A stretch of DNA of 64,000 nt, from assembly GCF_000420085.1 (NCBI RefSeq), contig NZ_ATUG01000001.1, forward strand, positions 1,415,223 through 1,479,222, in the 5' to 3' direction. The position numbers and the translations under genes were made by a program. This DNA is from Desulfospira joergensenii DSM 10085 (GTDB lineage: Bacteria; Desulfobacterota; Desulfobacteria; Desulfobacterales; Desulfobacteraceae). Numbering within the stretch: the stretch's first letter is position 1; every line of letters starts with the position of its first letter. The notes under the pieces are model-generated. The model saw only the letters and a program-made list of their open reading frames with translations, was not told where the DNA came from and ran no database searches. Of this stretch, positions 22,129 to 30,997 are shown piece after piece.

Positions 22129-24153
22129 ATGAACATCATTGTCACACGCCCCCGGGGAGAGGAAGACAAGACCGGCCTGTTTCGTTTCCTCTACCGGATC
22201 TGGGCCCGGGAAATCAAACAGGACCTTCCCGGAACCGACCATGGGAGGAAGGAAATCAGGGACCGCCTGGATCCCCTGGCCGACCACTTCATGGCCATGG
22301 ACGAAGAAGGCCGCATTGTGGGCTGCGTCAGGGTCAATCATCTTTCCCGGGGGATCCCGGATCCATCCCTGTTTCAAAATATGGAATTTGACAGACTGGC
22401 CGGCCTGTTCGGTCCGGACCGGGTGGCCTTTATTTCCCGCCTGGCCATTGATCCGGCCCATCGGGGCGGGACGGTGATCTCCCTGCTTCTGGCCGATCTT
22501 TTCTGCCACCTCTTCGGATCCCGTATCACCACAGCCACATGTTATTGCCGGATCAATCTGGTCCACCTCTACCATCGCATCGGTATGCGCCCCTACCTGA
22601 AACATTTCAGGCTGGATACAGGTATCCGGGTTCCCCTGATCGGCTGTATCCAAGACGGTCCCTACCTGGAAAAGGTTAAGAGCCCCTTAAAACACCTGCT
22701 TCCCCATGACTGCAACGACCAGGGCCGGTCTGCGGCAATGCTCAAGGATGCTTTTCCGGGATTTGGAGAACCGGAACTCCCTTCCATGGGATCCAGATCC
22801 CTCTGGGCTCAGCTGGCCTTTGCCTCCCCGGCGGAGGATTCCAAACAAAATTTAAAATTTTTCAATGGTCTGTCTCAAGCCAAGGCGGATCAGATCATGG
22901 GCCGTCTTCCCAGGCTCAGCCTGGGCCCCAATGAGGTGATCCAGGCCGGCCCCAAAGACGATGTGTTCATGGGGGTGGTTCTGAAAGGAAGCCTGGGGGT
23001 CGGGGTGGGAGATCTGTCCGATCCCCATTTTGTCTATATCATCTCCCCGGGGGAACCCTTTGGGGAACTGCCCGCCCTCACCCAGACCCGGCAGCCGGCC
23101 CTTCTTTTGTCCATGGAAGAGAGTGAAATTCTCCTGATCCCCGAAAACCTGTTCTCCCGGCTGGGCAAAAAAAATCCGGGTCTGGCCATGGACCTGTATC
23201 AGAATATCCTGGGGATCCTGGCCCATAGGATGGGCCGGCTCCATGAGGAACTGGCCCGGAGCATCAGCACATTCCGGGATCTGTCCCCGGGACGGATCCG
23301 GCGGCCGGCCCTCCATGAAACCCAGGTCCTCAAGGCCGGACCCGCCCGGGTGGAATCCTACCACTTTGACACCCTTTCCGACAAAAAAGGAGAGTATCAA
23401 AGGCTGACCACCCAGGCCCAGATTTCGGAAAAACTGGAATTCACCGTATTAAAAAAAATCGGATTAAAAAACGGGGACACGATTCTGGATCTGGGATCCG
23501 GACCGGGGGTAACATCCATGCTCCTGGCCCGCTATTTTCCCCAAAGCCGGATCATCGGGATTGAACCGGACCGGGAGCTGAGAGAAGAAGCCGAAAAAAG
23601 GACCCGGGACCTTCCCCTTTGCCGATTTCTGGAGGGAACCGGCCAGGCCATCCCATTGAAAAATCATGATGTTGATTTTTCCTATGCCAGGCTCCTGTTC
23701 CAGCACATTCCCGACCCCATGGACACGATCCGGGAAATGATCCGGGTGACCCGGCCCGGTGGGATTCTGTGCATTATGGATGTGGACGACGGAACCATCT
23801 TTATCCACCCGGAATCAAGAGAATGGCATCAGATCGAAGAACGGGTTGCCAGGGCCCAAGCCCAATTCGGCGGAGACCGTCACGTGGGAAGAAAACTGCT
23901 GTCCTATCTCATGGAGGCCGGCCTGGAACAGGTTCAGGTAGACCTTGTTCCCGTGACCACCCAGATGCTGGGACCGGAGATGTTTTTCAATATTGTATTC
24001 GGATTCAAGCAGCAGCATTTAAAACGGGCCGGGGACTGGGATTCCGAAACCCGGGATGCCTTTGCCCGGCTCCGTATCCGTCTTGGTGAAAGAGGGGCCT
24101 TTGCATCGGAAAATATTTTTGCCGCCCATGCCATGGTGCCCCATCCCTCCTGA
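22129..24153 (+). CDS. three-domain fusion: acyltransferase, cyclic-nucleotide-binding and methyltransferase
   Basis: 674 residues. Residues about 1-210 resemble the GNAT-fold N-acyltransferases of the FeeM/autoinducer-synthase type (IVTRPRGEEDKTGLFRFLYR, FISRLAIDPAHRGG, YHRIGMRPYLKHF). About 265-385 is a cyclic-nucleotide-binding-like barrel (VVLKGSLGVGV, ISPGEPFGELPAL), although the cNMP phosphate-binding Arg is not clear. About 440-620 is a class I SAM methyltransferase (ILDLGSGPGVTSMLLA, IIGIEPD, RVTRPGGILCIMDVDD). The start at 22,129 lies one base after the kinase stop, with AAGGAAG upstream; a longer frame from 22,075 would overlap the kinase. Function unknown; it may make and methylate an acylated signal under control of a bound ligand. 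Confidence 0.8.
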   Translation: MNIIVTRPRGEEDKTGLFRFLYRIWAREIKQDLPGTDHGRKEIRDRLDPLADHFMAMDEEGRIVGCVRVNHLSRGIPDPSLFQNMEFDRLAGLFGPDRVAFISRLAIDPAHRGGTVISLLLADLFCHLFGSRITTATCYCRINLVHLYHRIGMRPYLKHFRLDTGIRVPLIGCIQDGPYLEKVKSPLKHLLPHDCNDQGRSAAMLKDAFPGFGEPELPSMGSRSLWAQLAFASPAEDSKQNLKFFNGLSQAKADQIMGRLPRLSLGPNEVIQAGPKDDVFMGVVLKGSLGVGVGDLSDPHFVYIISPGEPFGELPALTQTRQPALLLSMEESEILLIPENLFSRLGKKNPGLAMDLYQNILGILAHRMGRLHEELARSISTFRDLSPGRIRRPALHETQVLKAGPARVESYHFDTLSDKKGEYQRLTTQAQISEKLEFTVLKKIGLKNGDTILDLGSGPGVTSMLLARYFPQSRIIGIEPDRELREEAEKRTRDLPLCRFLEGTGQAIPLKNHDVDFSYARLLFQHIPDPMDTIREMIRVTRPGGILCIMDVDDGTIFIHPESREWHQIEERVARAQAQFGGDRHVGRKLLSYLMEAGLEQVQVDLVPVTTQMLGPEMFFNIVFGFKQQHLKRAGDWDSETRDAFARLRIRLGERGAFASENIFAAHAMVPHPS

Positions 24154-24277
24154 GCTTTTACAATCTGATTTCCTTCCCTTTCTTTGCCTTTTGCGATAAA
24201 ATTTCGGGCTCCGCCTTGAAATCCAAGGTTCAACAATTAGAGTATACCCAGACAAAAACAGATAAGAGAGATGAATC

Positions 24278-24532
24278 ATGCTGAAAGTATATGCTGCCAA
24301 ATGGTGCCCCCATTGTGTGGAAACCGTGGATTACCTGAAAAAAAACGAGATTGAATTCCAATATCTTGACATTGAAGCCCAACCCAAAGAGATCGTTCAA
24401 AAAGTCATAGAGGTCAACGGAGGGGACGACTGGGTGATCCCCACCCTGGAATATAACGGGAAATGGAGGGAGGGCAAGATCTTCAATGAAAAGGAATTGG
24501 AAACGGATCTGCAGAACCTGGGAATAGGATAA
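24278..24532 (+). CDS. glutaredoxin-like thiol-disulfide protein
   Basis: 84 residues, thioredoxin fold, with the active site CPHC (residues 10-13) in YAAKWCPHCVETVDYLKKN. A later VIPTLEYNGKW supplies the cis-Pro (VIPT) that completes the glutaredoxin/NrdH-like fold. It would reduce disulfides or carry a redox signal in the cytoplasm. Stands alone between the fusion gene and the chemotaxis cluster, convergent with cheD. Confidence 0.85.
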   Translation: MLKVYAAKWCPHCVETVDYLKKNEIEFQYLDIEAQPKEIVQKVIEVNGGDDWVIPTLEYNGKWREGKIFNEKELETDLQNLGIG

Positions 24533-24550
24533 GATATTTTAAACCATTCT

Positions 24551-25108
24551 CTAGGGTGTGAAGATGGTGACATCTCCGGGATCTTCGAGATGGCGGCGGA
24601 CCTTTTCGAGTCTTTTCTGCTCTTCCTGGACGATACTCTTAGACTTCATGGAGGCAATCCGTTTTAAAAAGACATCGCCCGTGTCCGTGTGAAAGTATAT
24701 TTTTCGGGTGTCATTTCCTCCGAAATCCTGGCTGGTGATTTTAATTTTCTCCTCGTGCAGGAACTCCTTGACAAAGGCAACGATTTTCTGGCCGATGGCC
24801 CTGTCTTCGGAAATGTAGGGAAGAACATTGGCCCCGCCAAAGGTTTTGGCAATGATTTTTTTCCGGTTCCCCCCCAGCTTCATGACGCCGTTGATCAAAA
24901 GCTCCATGGCGTTGATCCCGTAGCGGGCGGAGGCATCATACCTGCCCAGGTCGGGCTGCCCCGGCATGAGGATATGGTTCATGCCCCCGATCCTGTTTTC
25001 AGGATCAAACAGGCAGACGGCCACACAGGAACCCAGGATAGTACTGATAATACTCTTTTCCTTGCTGGCATAGTACTCTCCGATTCTGATATTGATCAAT
25101 TCTTTCAT
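24551..25108 (-). CDS. cheD: chemoreceptor glutamine deamidase CheD
   Basis: Deamidates glutamines in chemoreceptors to glutamate so that they can be methylated. 185 residues. The catalytic Cys28 is in TILGSCVAVCLFD and the His45 in GGMNHILMPG, as in active CheD; FGGANVLP (about 89-96) is also conserved. Last gene of the che cluster, 6 bases after cheB. Confidence 0.93.
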   Translation of the reverse strand: MKELINIRIGEYYASKEKSIISTILGSCVAVCLFDPENRIGGMNHILMPGQPDLGRYDASARYGINAMELLINGVMKLGGNRKKIIAKTFGGANVLPYISEDRAIGQKIVAFVKEFLHEEKIKITSQDFGGNDTRKIYFHTDTGDVFLKRIASMKSKSIVQEEQKRLEKVRRHLEDPGDVTIFTP

Positions 25109-25114
25109 GATCGT

Positions 25115-26185
25115 TTAGCTGCCCTGACACATTCTAAGGACGCTTCCCGCGATCTTCTCAAGTGCGACCACCTTGTCCACGGCATTTCTCTTGATTGCCT
25201 CCTTGGGCATGCCAAAAACCACACAGCTCTCCTCATCCTGGGCAATGGTAAATGCCCCGGCCTCCTTCATCTCCAGCATTCCCCGGGCCCCGTCATCCCC
25301 CATGCCGGTCATGATTACGGCCAAAGCATTTTTCCCCGCATACCGGGCCGCTGACCGGAAAAGAACATCCACCGAAGGGCGGTGACGGGAAACCAGGGGG
25401 CCCTCTTTTGTTTCCACGTAGTACCGGGCACCGCTGCGCTTGAGCAACATATGCTTATTCCCCGGTGCAATCAGGACCTGGCCCCGCAGGACCGTGTCAT
25501 TGTTTTCAGCCTCTTTGATGGAAACCCGGCACAGCCCGTCCAGCCGTTTGGCAAAGGCCTTTGTAAAATTTTCAGGCATGTGCTGGACCACCACCATGCC
25601 CGGAGCATCGTGGGGAAGGGCCTCAAACAGGGTCCTGAGGGCTTCTGTCCCCCCGGTTGACGCCCCCACGGCAATGATCTTTTCCGTGGTTTCAACCATG
25701 GCCCTGCTGCCGGGCTGGGGCAGGATGGCATCTGCGGTCAATTTGGGAGTGACCTTCATGGGCCGTGAAATTTTCTTGGCCTTTGACATGGCAGCCGCCT
25801 TGATGGCATCGCATATCCTGATTTTTGATTCTTCAAAGAACTTCTTTGTCCCCAGGTTGGGCTTCTGAAGAATTTCCAGGGCCCCGTACTCCAATGCCTT
25901 GATCGCGGTCTGGGTTCCGGTTCCCGCCAGGGTGGAACAGATGACCACGGGTACGGGGTGCTGACTCATAATCTTCCGCAAAAAGGTGATCCCGTCCATG
26001 CGGGGCATCTCCACATCCAGGGTGATCACATCCGGGACCTCATCCCGCATCTTGGCCGCAGCGATAAAGGGGTCTGAGGCCGTTGCCATGATTTCAATAT
26101 CCGGATCCGACGAAAGGACCTCGGAAAGTGCATTCCGAACCAAAGCGGAATCGTCTACGATGAGAACTCTGATTTTTTTTCCCAT
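25115..26185 (-). CDS. cheB: chemotaxis methylesterase CheB
   Basis: 356 residues. Receiver domain 1-120 with Asp57 ([13 protein letters not shown]), linker, and methylesterase domain about 165-350 with the catalytic Ser in [11 protein letters not shown] (about 173), His in [10 protein letters not shown] (about 200) and Asp in GMGDDGARG (about 296). Removes methyl groups from receptors when phosphorylated by CheA. Part of the che operon, 127 bases after cheR. Confidence 0.95.
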   Translation of the reverse strand: MGKKIRVLIVDDSALVRNALSEVLSSDPDIEIMATASDPFIAAAKMRDEVPDVITLDVEMPRMDGITFLRKIMSQHPVPVVICSTLAGTGTQTAIKALEYGALEILQKPNLGTKKFFEESKIRICDAIKAAAMSKAKKISRPMKVTPKLTADAILPQPGSRAMVETTEKIIAVGASTGGTEALRTLFEALPHDAPGMVVVQHMPENFTKAFAKRLDGLCRVSIKEAENNDTVLRGQVLIAPGNKHMLLKRSGARYYVETKEGPLVSRHRPSVDVLFRSAARYAGKNALAVIMTGMGDDGARGMLEMKEAGAFTIAQDEESCVVFGMPKEAIKRNAVDKVVALEKIAGSVLRMCQGS

Positions 26186-26312
26186 TTATATTGCCTTTAT
26201 TTTAACAGTCCGGTTTCCATCCGGTCGGGCCATATTTTTAATTGCGAATTTTTTACTGCATTTGCGTCCATCGTCTGCAGGCTTCCGGAAAAAAATTCGG
26301 GAGATCCTCTTC

Positions 26313-27191
26313 TCAGTCCCGGAGTTTTCTGTAAATGGAGGCTCCCCGGCTGACCAGGGGAAGTTTGCTGCACTGGAGGACTTCTGAATGGCCCACAAAT
26401 AGGTAACCGCCTGGTTTCAGGTGCCTGCACAGGTGAAGCAGCAGGGTCTCCTGTGTCTCTCTTTCAAAATAGATCATCACATTTCTGCAGAAGATGATAT
26501 CCATCTGATCCACCATGGGATAGGCATTATCCATAAGGTTGAGCCGGCATAATCTCACCCTGGACCGGAGCCCGGGGACGATCCGTACGAGTTTTTTTTC
26601 CCGGTCCTTGCTCCGCAAAAGGTATCTTTTTCTCAAGGCCATGGGCACCGGCTCGATCTCTTCATGATCGTAGACCGCTTTCTGGGCGATATCCAGAACC
26701 CGGGTGGAAATATCCGTACCCAGGATCTTAAAGGAAAGCCTTGGATTTTCCAGGGTTCTGGCAAATTCGGCCAGAACCATTGCAAGGGTGTAAGGCTCGT
26801 GCCCCCTGGAGCAGGCCGTGCTCCAGATGGAAAGTGTTTTTGTTCCCCGGATGGTTCCGGATCCGACCAGTTCAGGCAGGGCCTCTTGTGTAAGATAGGT
26901 AAACTGGTGACTCTCCCTGAAAAAATCGGTCTTATTTGTCGTGATTACATTGATAAATTCAACCAGCTCATTTTCCATGCCCTCGGAACTGAACAGGTAG
27001 GTGCAATAATCGGAATAGGATTCCATCTTGAGCCGGGTCAGGCGCCTTCGCAGGCGGGATTCCACCATGCCCCTTTTGGCATCCGGCATCTTGATTCCGA
27101 GTTCGGAGTTGATGAAAGCACCCAGCTTTCTAAAGTCCCTCATGGAGAGGGTATCAAGCCTGGGGGGGCTATGGGCGGAACTCTCCTTCAC
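26313..27191 (-). CDS. cheR: chemotaxis methyltransferase CheR
   Basis: 292 residues. N-terminal helical domain (about 15-90; RKLGAFINSELGIKM, VESRLRRRL), then the SAM-dependent domain with NKTDFFRESHQF (about 110-121), STACSRGHEPYTLAMVL (about 149-165) and FCRNVMIYF (about 234-242). Methylates receptor glutamates. The likely start is GTG at 27,189-27,191 with AGGAAG upstream. The signature GEEPY reads GHEPY. Confidence 0.93.
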   Translation of the reverse strand: MKESSAHSPPRLDTLSMRDFRKLGAFINSELGIKMPDAKRGMVESRLRRRLTRLKMESYSDYCTYLFSSEGMENELVEFINVITTNKTDFFRESHQFTYLTQEALPELVGSGTIRGTKTLSIWSTACSRGHEPYTLAMVLAEFARTLENPRLSFKILGTDISTRVLDIAQKAVYDHEEIEPVPMALRKRYLLRSKDREKKLVRIVPGLRSRVRLCRLNLMDNAYPMVDQMDIIFCRNVMIYFERETQETLLLHLCRHLKPGGYLFVGHSEVLQCSKLPLVSRGASIYRKLRD

Positions 27192-27248
27192 AGCTCACTT
27201 CCTGGCCCAGCAACAGCATGCCCGAAGAATACCGGCCTGAACGTATGA

Positions 27249-27803
27249 TTATAGATCCCCGTCATTTTCCTCGTCCTCCCCGTCCTGCACAGGGTGATCG
27301 GTTTCAAGCAGCTGGGCTTCGCTTTCCGAAACCTGGACAACGGCAAGTTCTTCGGCAGAAAAAACCTTTCTGCTTTCAAGGATAATGATAAAATCATTGT
27401 CCTTTTTTCCCATTCCCTTGATGAATTCCGTCTTGAGACGGGTGCCGATTCTGGGCGCAGGCTCGATCTGGTCCGGCTCCAGGCTCATCACCTCCTGCAC
27501 CGAGTCCACCATGATGCCCAGGAGGGTTTCCTCACTGTCAAAGGAGACCTCTATGATGATGATGCAGGTATCCACATTGATTTCAGTCTTCTCCATACCG
27601 AATTTCAGCCTAAGATCAACAACGGGGACAACTCCTCCCCTGAGGTTGATTACCCCCCGCATGAAATCCGGCATACGGGGCACCTTTGTCATTTGAGTGA
27701 AATCAAGCACCTCCCGGACATTGTTAATGTCCATGGCATAGATCTCTTCATCCAGCTTAAAGGAAAGATACTGGCTTGTCTTGGTTATGCCGGGCACACT
27801 CAT
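27249..27803 (-). CDS. cheW: chemotaxis coupling protein CheW
   Basis: 184 residues. Links receptors to CheA. The CheW SH3-like fold is shown by YLSFKLDEEIYAMDINNVREVL and VINLRGGVVPVVDLRLKFGM. The start at 27,803 is chosen because AGGAGG lies 7 bases before it, while the ATG at 27,809 is only one base from it. The acidic C-terminal tail (DGEDEENDGDL) is longer than in most CheW. Confidence 0.92.
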   Translation of the reverse strand: MSVPGITKTSQYLSFKLDEEIYAMDINNVREVLDFTQMTKVPRMPDFMRGVINLRGGVVPVVDLRLKFGMEKTEINVDTCIIIIEVSFDSEETLLGIMVDSVQEVMSLEPDQIEPAPRIGTRLKTEFIKGMGKKDNDFIIILESRKVFSAEELAVVQVSESEAQLLETDHPVQDGEDEENDGDL

Positions 27804-27864
27804 TGGCATTCCTCCTCTTTGGGGCTTGCGGCCAGATGTTGAACTCTGATCAGCCCGGGTTATT

Positions 27865-29949
27865 TTATACTTTTTCCACCAAAGCGTTGGTGTCCAGAAT
27901 CAGGGCCACGGTTCCATCCCCGAGGATGGTGGCTCCGGATATGTCCCTGACGGTTTTAAAGGCGGGTCCCAAGGGCTTGATTACGGTCTGGTGGCCGCCG
28001 ATGACATGATCTACAACAAATCCGATCCGATTGGCATTGACATCGGTAATGACAATATGTTCCACCTCTGGCCTCTTTCCGGGGACCTTGAAATGCTCCC
28101 GAAGGCGGATATAGGGAACCATTTCTCCCCGCACGTTGAGAATGTTTCTGCCCCGGTTTTTTTCCGTCTCTTCCCGGCCGATCTCGACACACTCTTCCAC
28201 GGTCATCAGGGGCAGAACAAAAAAGTCATCTTCGATGCGTACCAGAAGGCCGTTGATAATGGCCAGGGTCAGGGGAAGTTTCAGGGTAATCCGGCTGCCT
28301 TCCCCCATTTTGCTTTCAATATCGATCATCCCCCTGAGGGATTCAATGGTTTTCTTGACAACGTCCATGCCGACTCCGCGGCCGGAAACACTTGTCACCT
28401 CCTTTGAGGTGGAAAATCCGGGAGCAAAAATCTGGGCAAAGATCTCTTTTTCCGAAAGATCGGCGTTTTCAGGTATCAGGCCCTTTTCCAGGGCTTTTTT
28501 CCGGATGACCTCAGGATCCAGGCCGGCACCGTCGTCCTGGATGGTAATCACCACATTGGTGCCCCTGTGGGCAGCGGTCAGAAGGATCGTGCCCTTTTCA
28601 GGCTTTCCGGCTTCTTTCCTGAGATCCGGCGGTTCAACCCCGTGATCGATACTGTTTCGGATCAGGTGAACCAGGGGATCGTCAAGTCTTTCCAGGACGG
28701 TTTTATCCATCTCCGTCTCAGCCCCCTGTGTGACCAGATCAATTTTTTTATTCAACTGAGAGGAGAGGTCCCGGACCAGTCTTCTGAACTTGTTAAAGGT
28801 CGTCCCTATGGGCATCATGCGGATATTGAGTACGCTGTCCCTGAGTTCTCCGGTCAGCCGCTCCACCTCCTCCACCGGCTCTCCAAGCTCTATATCATCC
28901 CTTTGGGAGGCCACCTGGGTGAGGCGGGCCTGGGTAATCACCAGTTCTCCTACCAGATTGATCAATTTGTCCAGCCTGTCCGACGGAACACGGACCGTGG
29001 AGGCAGCCGCTGTTTTTTTAATCGTGCTGACGATCTTCTGTTCATTTAAGGCGGATTTCACCTTTTCCTGGGAAACCGCTCCGGATTCCACCAGCAGCTC
29101 CCCGATTTTTTTCTGTCCGGTAACGCTTTGATCAACAATTTCCCGGGTAACGTCTCCCCGCTCAATCAGGATATCTCCCACCCGGGGCACCGGCTTTTCC
29201 ACATCCACTCCGGCTCTCTCTTCAAGAACATCAATGGAGATCTTGCAGTCGTCCTCCACAAAGATGAACACGTCTTTGATGGCATTGATTCCGCCCGAGG
29301 TTGCCAGGGTGATATCCCAGAAAACATAGCAGGACTCAGGATCAAGGTTCCCGAGTTCGGGGATCTCATCGGTCTGGGCCACGACGTTGCATTCACCCAG
29401 TTCGCGGAGATCGTCCAGAAGAAGGACCGGGTCCATGCCCGAGGTGAATATGGCCGGATCCGGCTTCATCCGGATCCGGTAAAGGGTTTCCGAACCCTGG
29501 TCGGCCTCTTCGTCCGGAGATTCAGCCTCTGTCTGGGCTAAAACCGCCCCCTGGACCGCCTCTTCGGTGGAGAGAAGTGCCTTGAGAGAGGCAATGATCT
29601 CTTCTCCTTCCTGCGCATCCACGGGGGGGCCGCCTTCGGCCGCTGCCAGAAGGGCCGTAATCCGGTCCCGGGAAATCAGGATCAGATCGATGAGGGTCTT
29701 GGTTACGGGAACGATGCCTTCTCTGACCTTATCCAGGACCGTCTCCACATGATGGGTGAAATCGGCTATATCGTCAAACCCGAACATGGATCCGGAGCCT
29801 TTAATGGTATGCATGGCACGAAACAGCCTGTTGACAGCCTCCTTGTCATCGGGATCGTCTTCGATATCCAGGACGGCTTCTTCAATACCGGTAAGAAGTT
29901 CTTCCGCCTCCTGGCGATATTCTTCAATGAATCTGTTTGATTCATTCAT
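27865..29949 (-). CDS. cheA: chemotaxis histidine kinase CheA
   Basis: 694 residues. HPt domain 1-110 with phospho-His47 (RAMHTIKGSGSMFG); a middle region (about 150-250) of the P2-like/ferredoxin type; a short region about 260-310 with two similar helices (VGDILIERGDV, IGELLVESGAV), not standard in CheA; dimerisation helices (LINLVGELVITQARL); HATPase (HLIRNSIDHGVE, DDGAGLDPE, GRGVGMDVVK); and a C-terminal CheW-like regulatory domain. All kinase motifs are intact. Phosphorylates CheY and CheB. AAAGGA precedes the ATG. Confidence 0.95.
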   Translation of the reverse strand: MNESNRFIEEYRQEAEELLTGIEEAVLDIEDDPDDKEAVNRLFRAMHTIKGSGSMFGFDDIADFTHHVETVLDKVREGIVPVTKTLIDLILISRDRITALLAAAEGGPPVDAQEGEEIIASLKALLSTEEAVQGAVLAQTEAESPDEEADQGSETLYRIRMKPDPAIFTSGMDPVLLLDDLRELGECNVVAQTDEIPELGNLDPESCYVFWDITLATSGGINAIKDVFIFVEDDCKISIDVLEERAGVDVEKPVPRVGDILIERGDVTREIVDQSVTGQKKIGELLVESGAVSQEKVKSALNEQKIVSTIKKTAAASTVRVPSDRLDKLINLVGELVITQARLTQVASQRDDIELGEPVEEVERLTGELRDSVLNIRMMPIGTTFNKFRRLVRDLSSQLNKKIDLVTQGAETEMDKTVLERLDDPLVHLIRNSIDHGVEPPDLRKEAGKPEKGTILLTAAHRGTNVVITIQDDGAGLDPEVIRKKALEKGLIPENADLSEKEIFAQIFAPGFSTSKEVTSVSGRGVGMDVVKKTIESLRGMIDIESKMGEGSRITLKLPLTLAIINGLLVRIEDDFFVLPLMTVEECVEIGREETEKNRGRNILNVRGEMVPYIRLREHFKVPGKRPEVEHIVITDVNANRIGFVVDHVIGGHQTVIKPLGPAFKTVRDISGATILGDGTVALILDTNALVEKV

Positions 29950-30007
29950 AAGATCATTCCTTTGATAATCGGGAACAAGGGAGGAGGGGTCCTCCCTTAT
30001 CTATAAT

Positions 30008-30373
30008 TTACCGGAGTACTTTCTTAATTACGGCAAGAAGCTGTTCCGGTTTAAACGGCTTGACAATCCATCCTGTGGCGCCTGCTGCCTTGCCTTTCTG
30101 TTTCATATCGGCCTGGGACTCCGTGGTCAGCATGATGATGGGAATAAATTTGAACTGGGGCATTGCCCGCACCTGTGTGATCAGTTCGAACCCGTCCATG
30201 TTGGGCATGTTCAGATCGGTGATCAGCATATCAATACTGGTCCCGGCCAGCTTATTTACGGCATCCTGACCGTCCACAGCCTCAATGACCTCATACCCGG
30301 CCTGTTTCAGGGTGAAGTTTACCATCTGCCGGATGCTGGTTGAATCATCCGCCGTCATGATTACCTTTGACAT
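30008..30373 (-). CDS. cheY: CheY-like response regulator
   Basis: 121 residues, a single receiver. Acidic pair Asp9-Asp10, phospho-Asp53 (ITDLNMPNMDG), Thr in MLTTES (about 83) and Lys in WIVKPF (about 105). The segment after the Asp is of the TDLNMP type found in CheY from che operons. Overlaps closely with the STAS gene (one base between) and precedes cheA, so it is the likely phosphoryl acceptor of this CheA. Confidence 0.92.
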   Translation of the reverse strand: MSKVIMTADDSTSIRQMVNFTLKQAGYEVIEAVDGQDAVNKLAGTSIDMLITDLNMPNMDGFELITQVRAMPQFKFIPIIMLTTESQADMKQKGKAAGATGWIVKPFKPEQLLAVIKKVLR

Positions 30374-30374
30374 T

Positions 30375-30689
30375 TTATGCCTCCTCCAGAGAATTCAGAT
30401 AATCTTCCGGTTCCAGCCCGATCCCCATTGCCGCTTCCCGGCAGACCTTGGAAGTGCCGGAGAGTAAGAAAGTCTTATTTAAATCTTTAGCGGTTTTGCC
30501 GGCAGAGTAGAGAAGCTGAATGCCCAGTGTATCGCAGTCGGTTATTCCGTTAATATCCAGTATCAATCCATTTTCATTTTCAAGCCCAAGCAGCATCTGA
30601 TCTTTAAGAGCACCAACTTCATAAGCGGACAGGGAACCTTTGATCTTGATCACCAGGTTACCGTCCTTGTCTTTTTCCGGGGAAGTCAT
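30375..30689 (-). CDS. STAS-domain protein in the chemotaxis operon
   Basis: 104 residues, one STAS domain as in anti-sigma-factor antagonists: LILDINGITDCDTLGIQLL (about 42-60). The phosphorylatable residue in this family lies in the D-S/T-x-G motif; here it is Thr54 in CDTLG. GGAG precedes the ATG. Some che operons of deltaproteobacteria and spirochaetes carry such a gene ahead of cheY; its part in chemotaxis is not well settled. First gene after the promoter at 30,946-30,974. Confidence 0.85.
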   Translation of the reverse strand: MTSPEKDKDGNLVIKIKGSLSAYEVGALKDQMLLGLENENGLILDINGITDCDTLGIQLLYSAGKTAKDLNKTFLLSGTSKVCREAAMGIGLEPEDYLNSLEEA

Positions 30690-30945
30690 ACATTCTCCTT
30701 TTCAGGTATCTGTCTCTGTTTCATTGTCCGGTTCAAGAGGCTGTATGGCAGCCTGATCGCCATGCAGCAGAAGAAGACCATTATCCTTTCCTATAAGCTG
30801 TTCGGGAAGCCGTCCTCTGTCCCGGGTTCCTGTTCCGGCCATTCTTTCCCACATCTGATTTCTTTAAAAAATTCAAAAGTATGGAAAGGAGCTACAAGTT
30901 CTTGCATGTCATTAAGGTTCACGCATTATTTCACTTGTTCATGGA

Positions 30946-30974
30946 AATATATCCCAATATCGAATCCATGTCAA
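30946..30974 (-). promoter_or_regulatory. sigma70-like promoter of the STAS-cheY-cheA operon
   Basis: Minus strand: TTGACA (30,969-30,974), 17-base spacer, TATATT (30,946-30,951), a near-consensus pair. The leader to the STAS gene is about 250 bases; the remaining intergenic stretch 30,690-30,945 shows no gene. Confidence 0.7.
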
Positions 30975-30997
30975 AAATTTAACCGCCCTGGGCAGTT

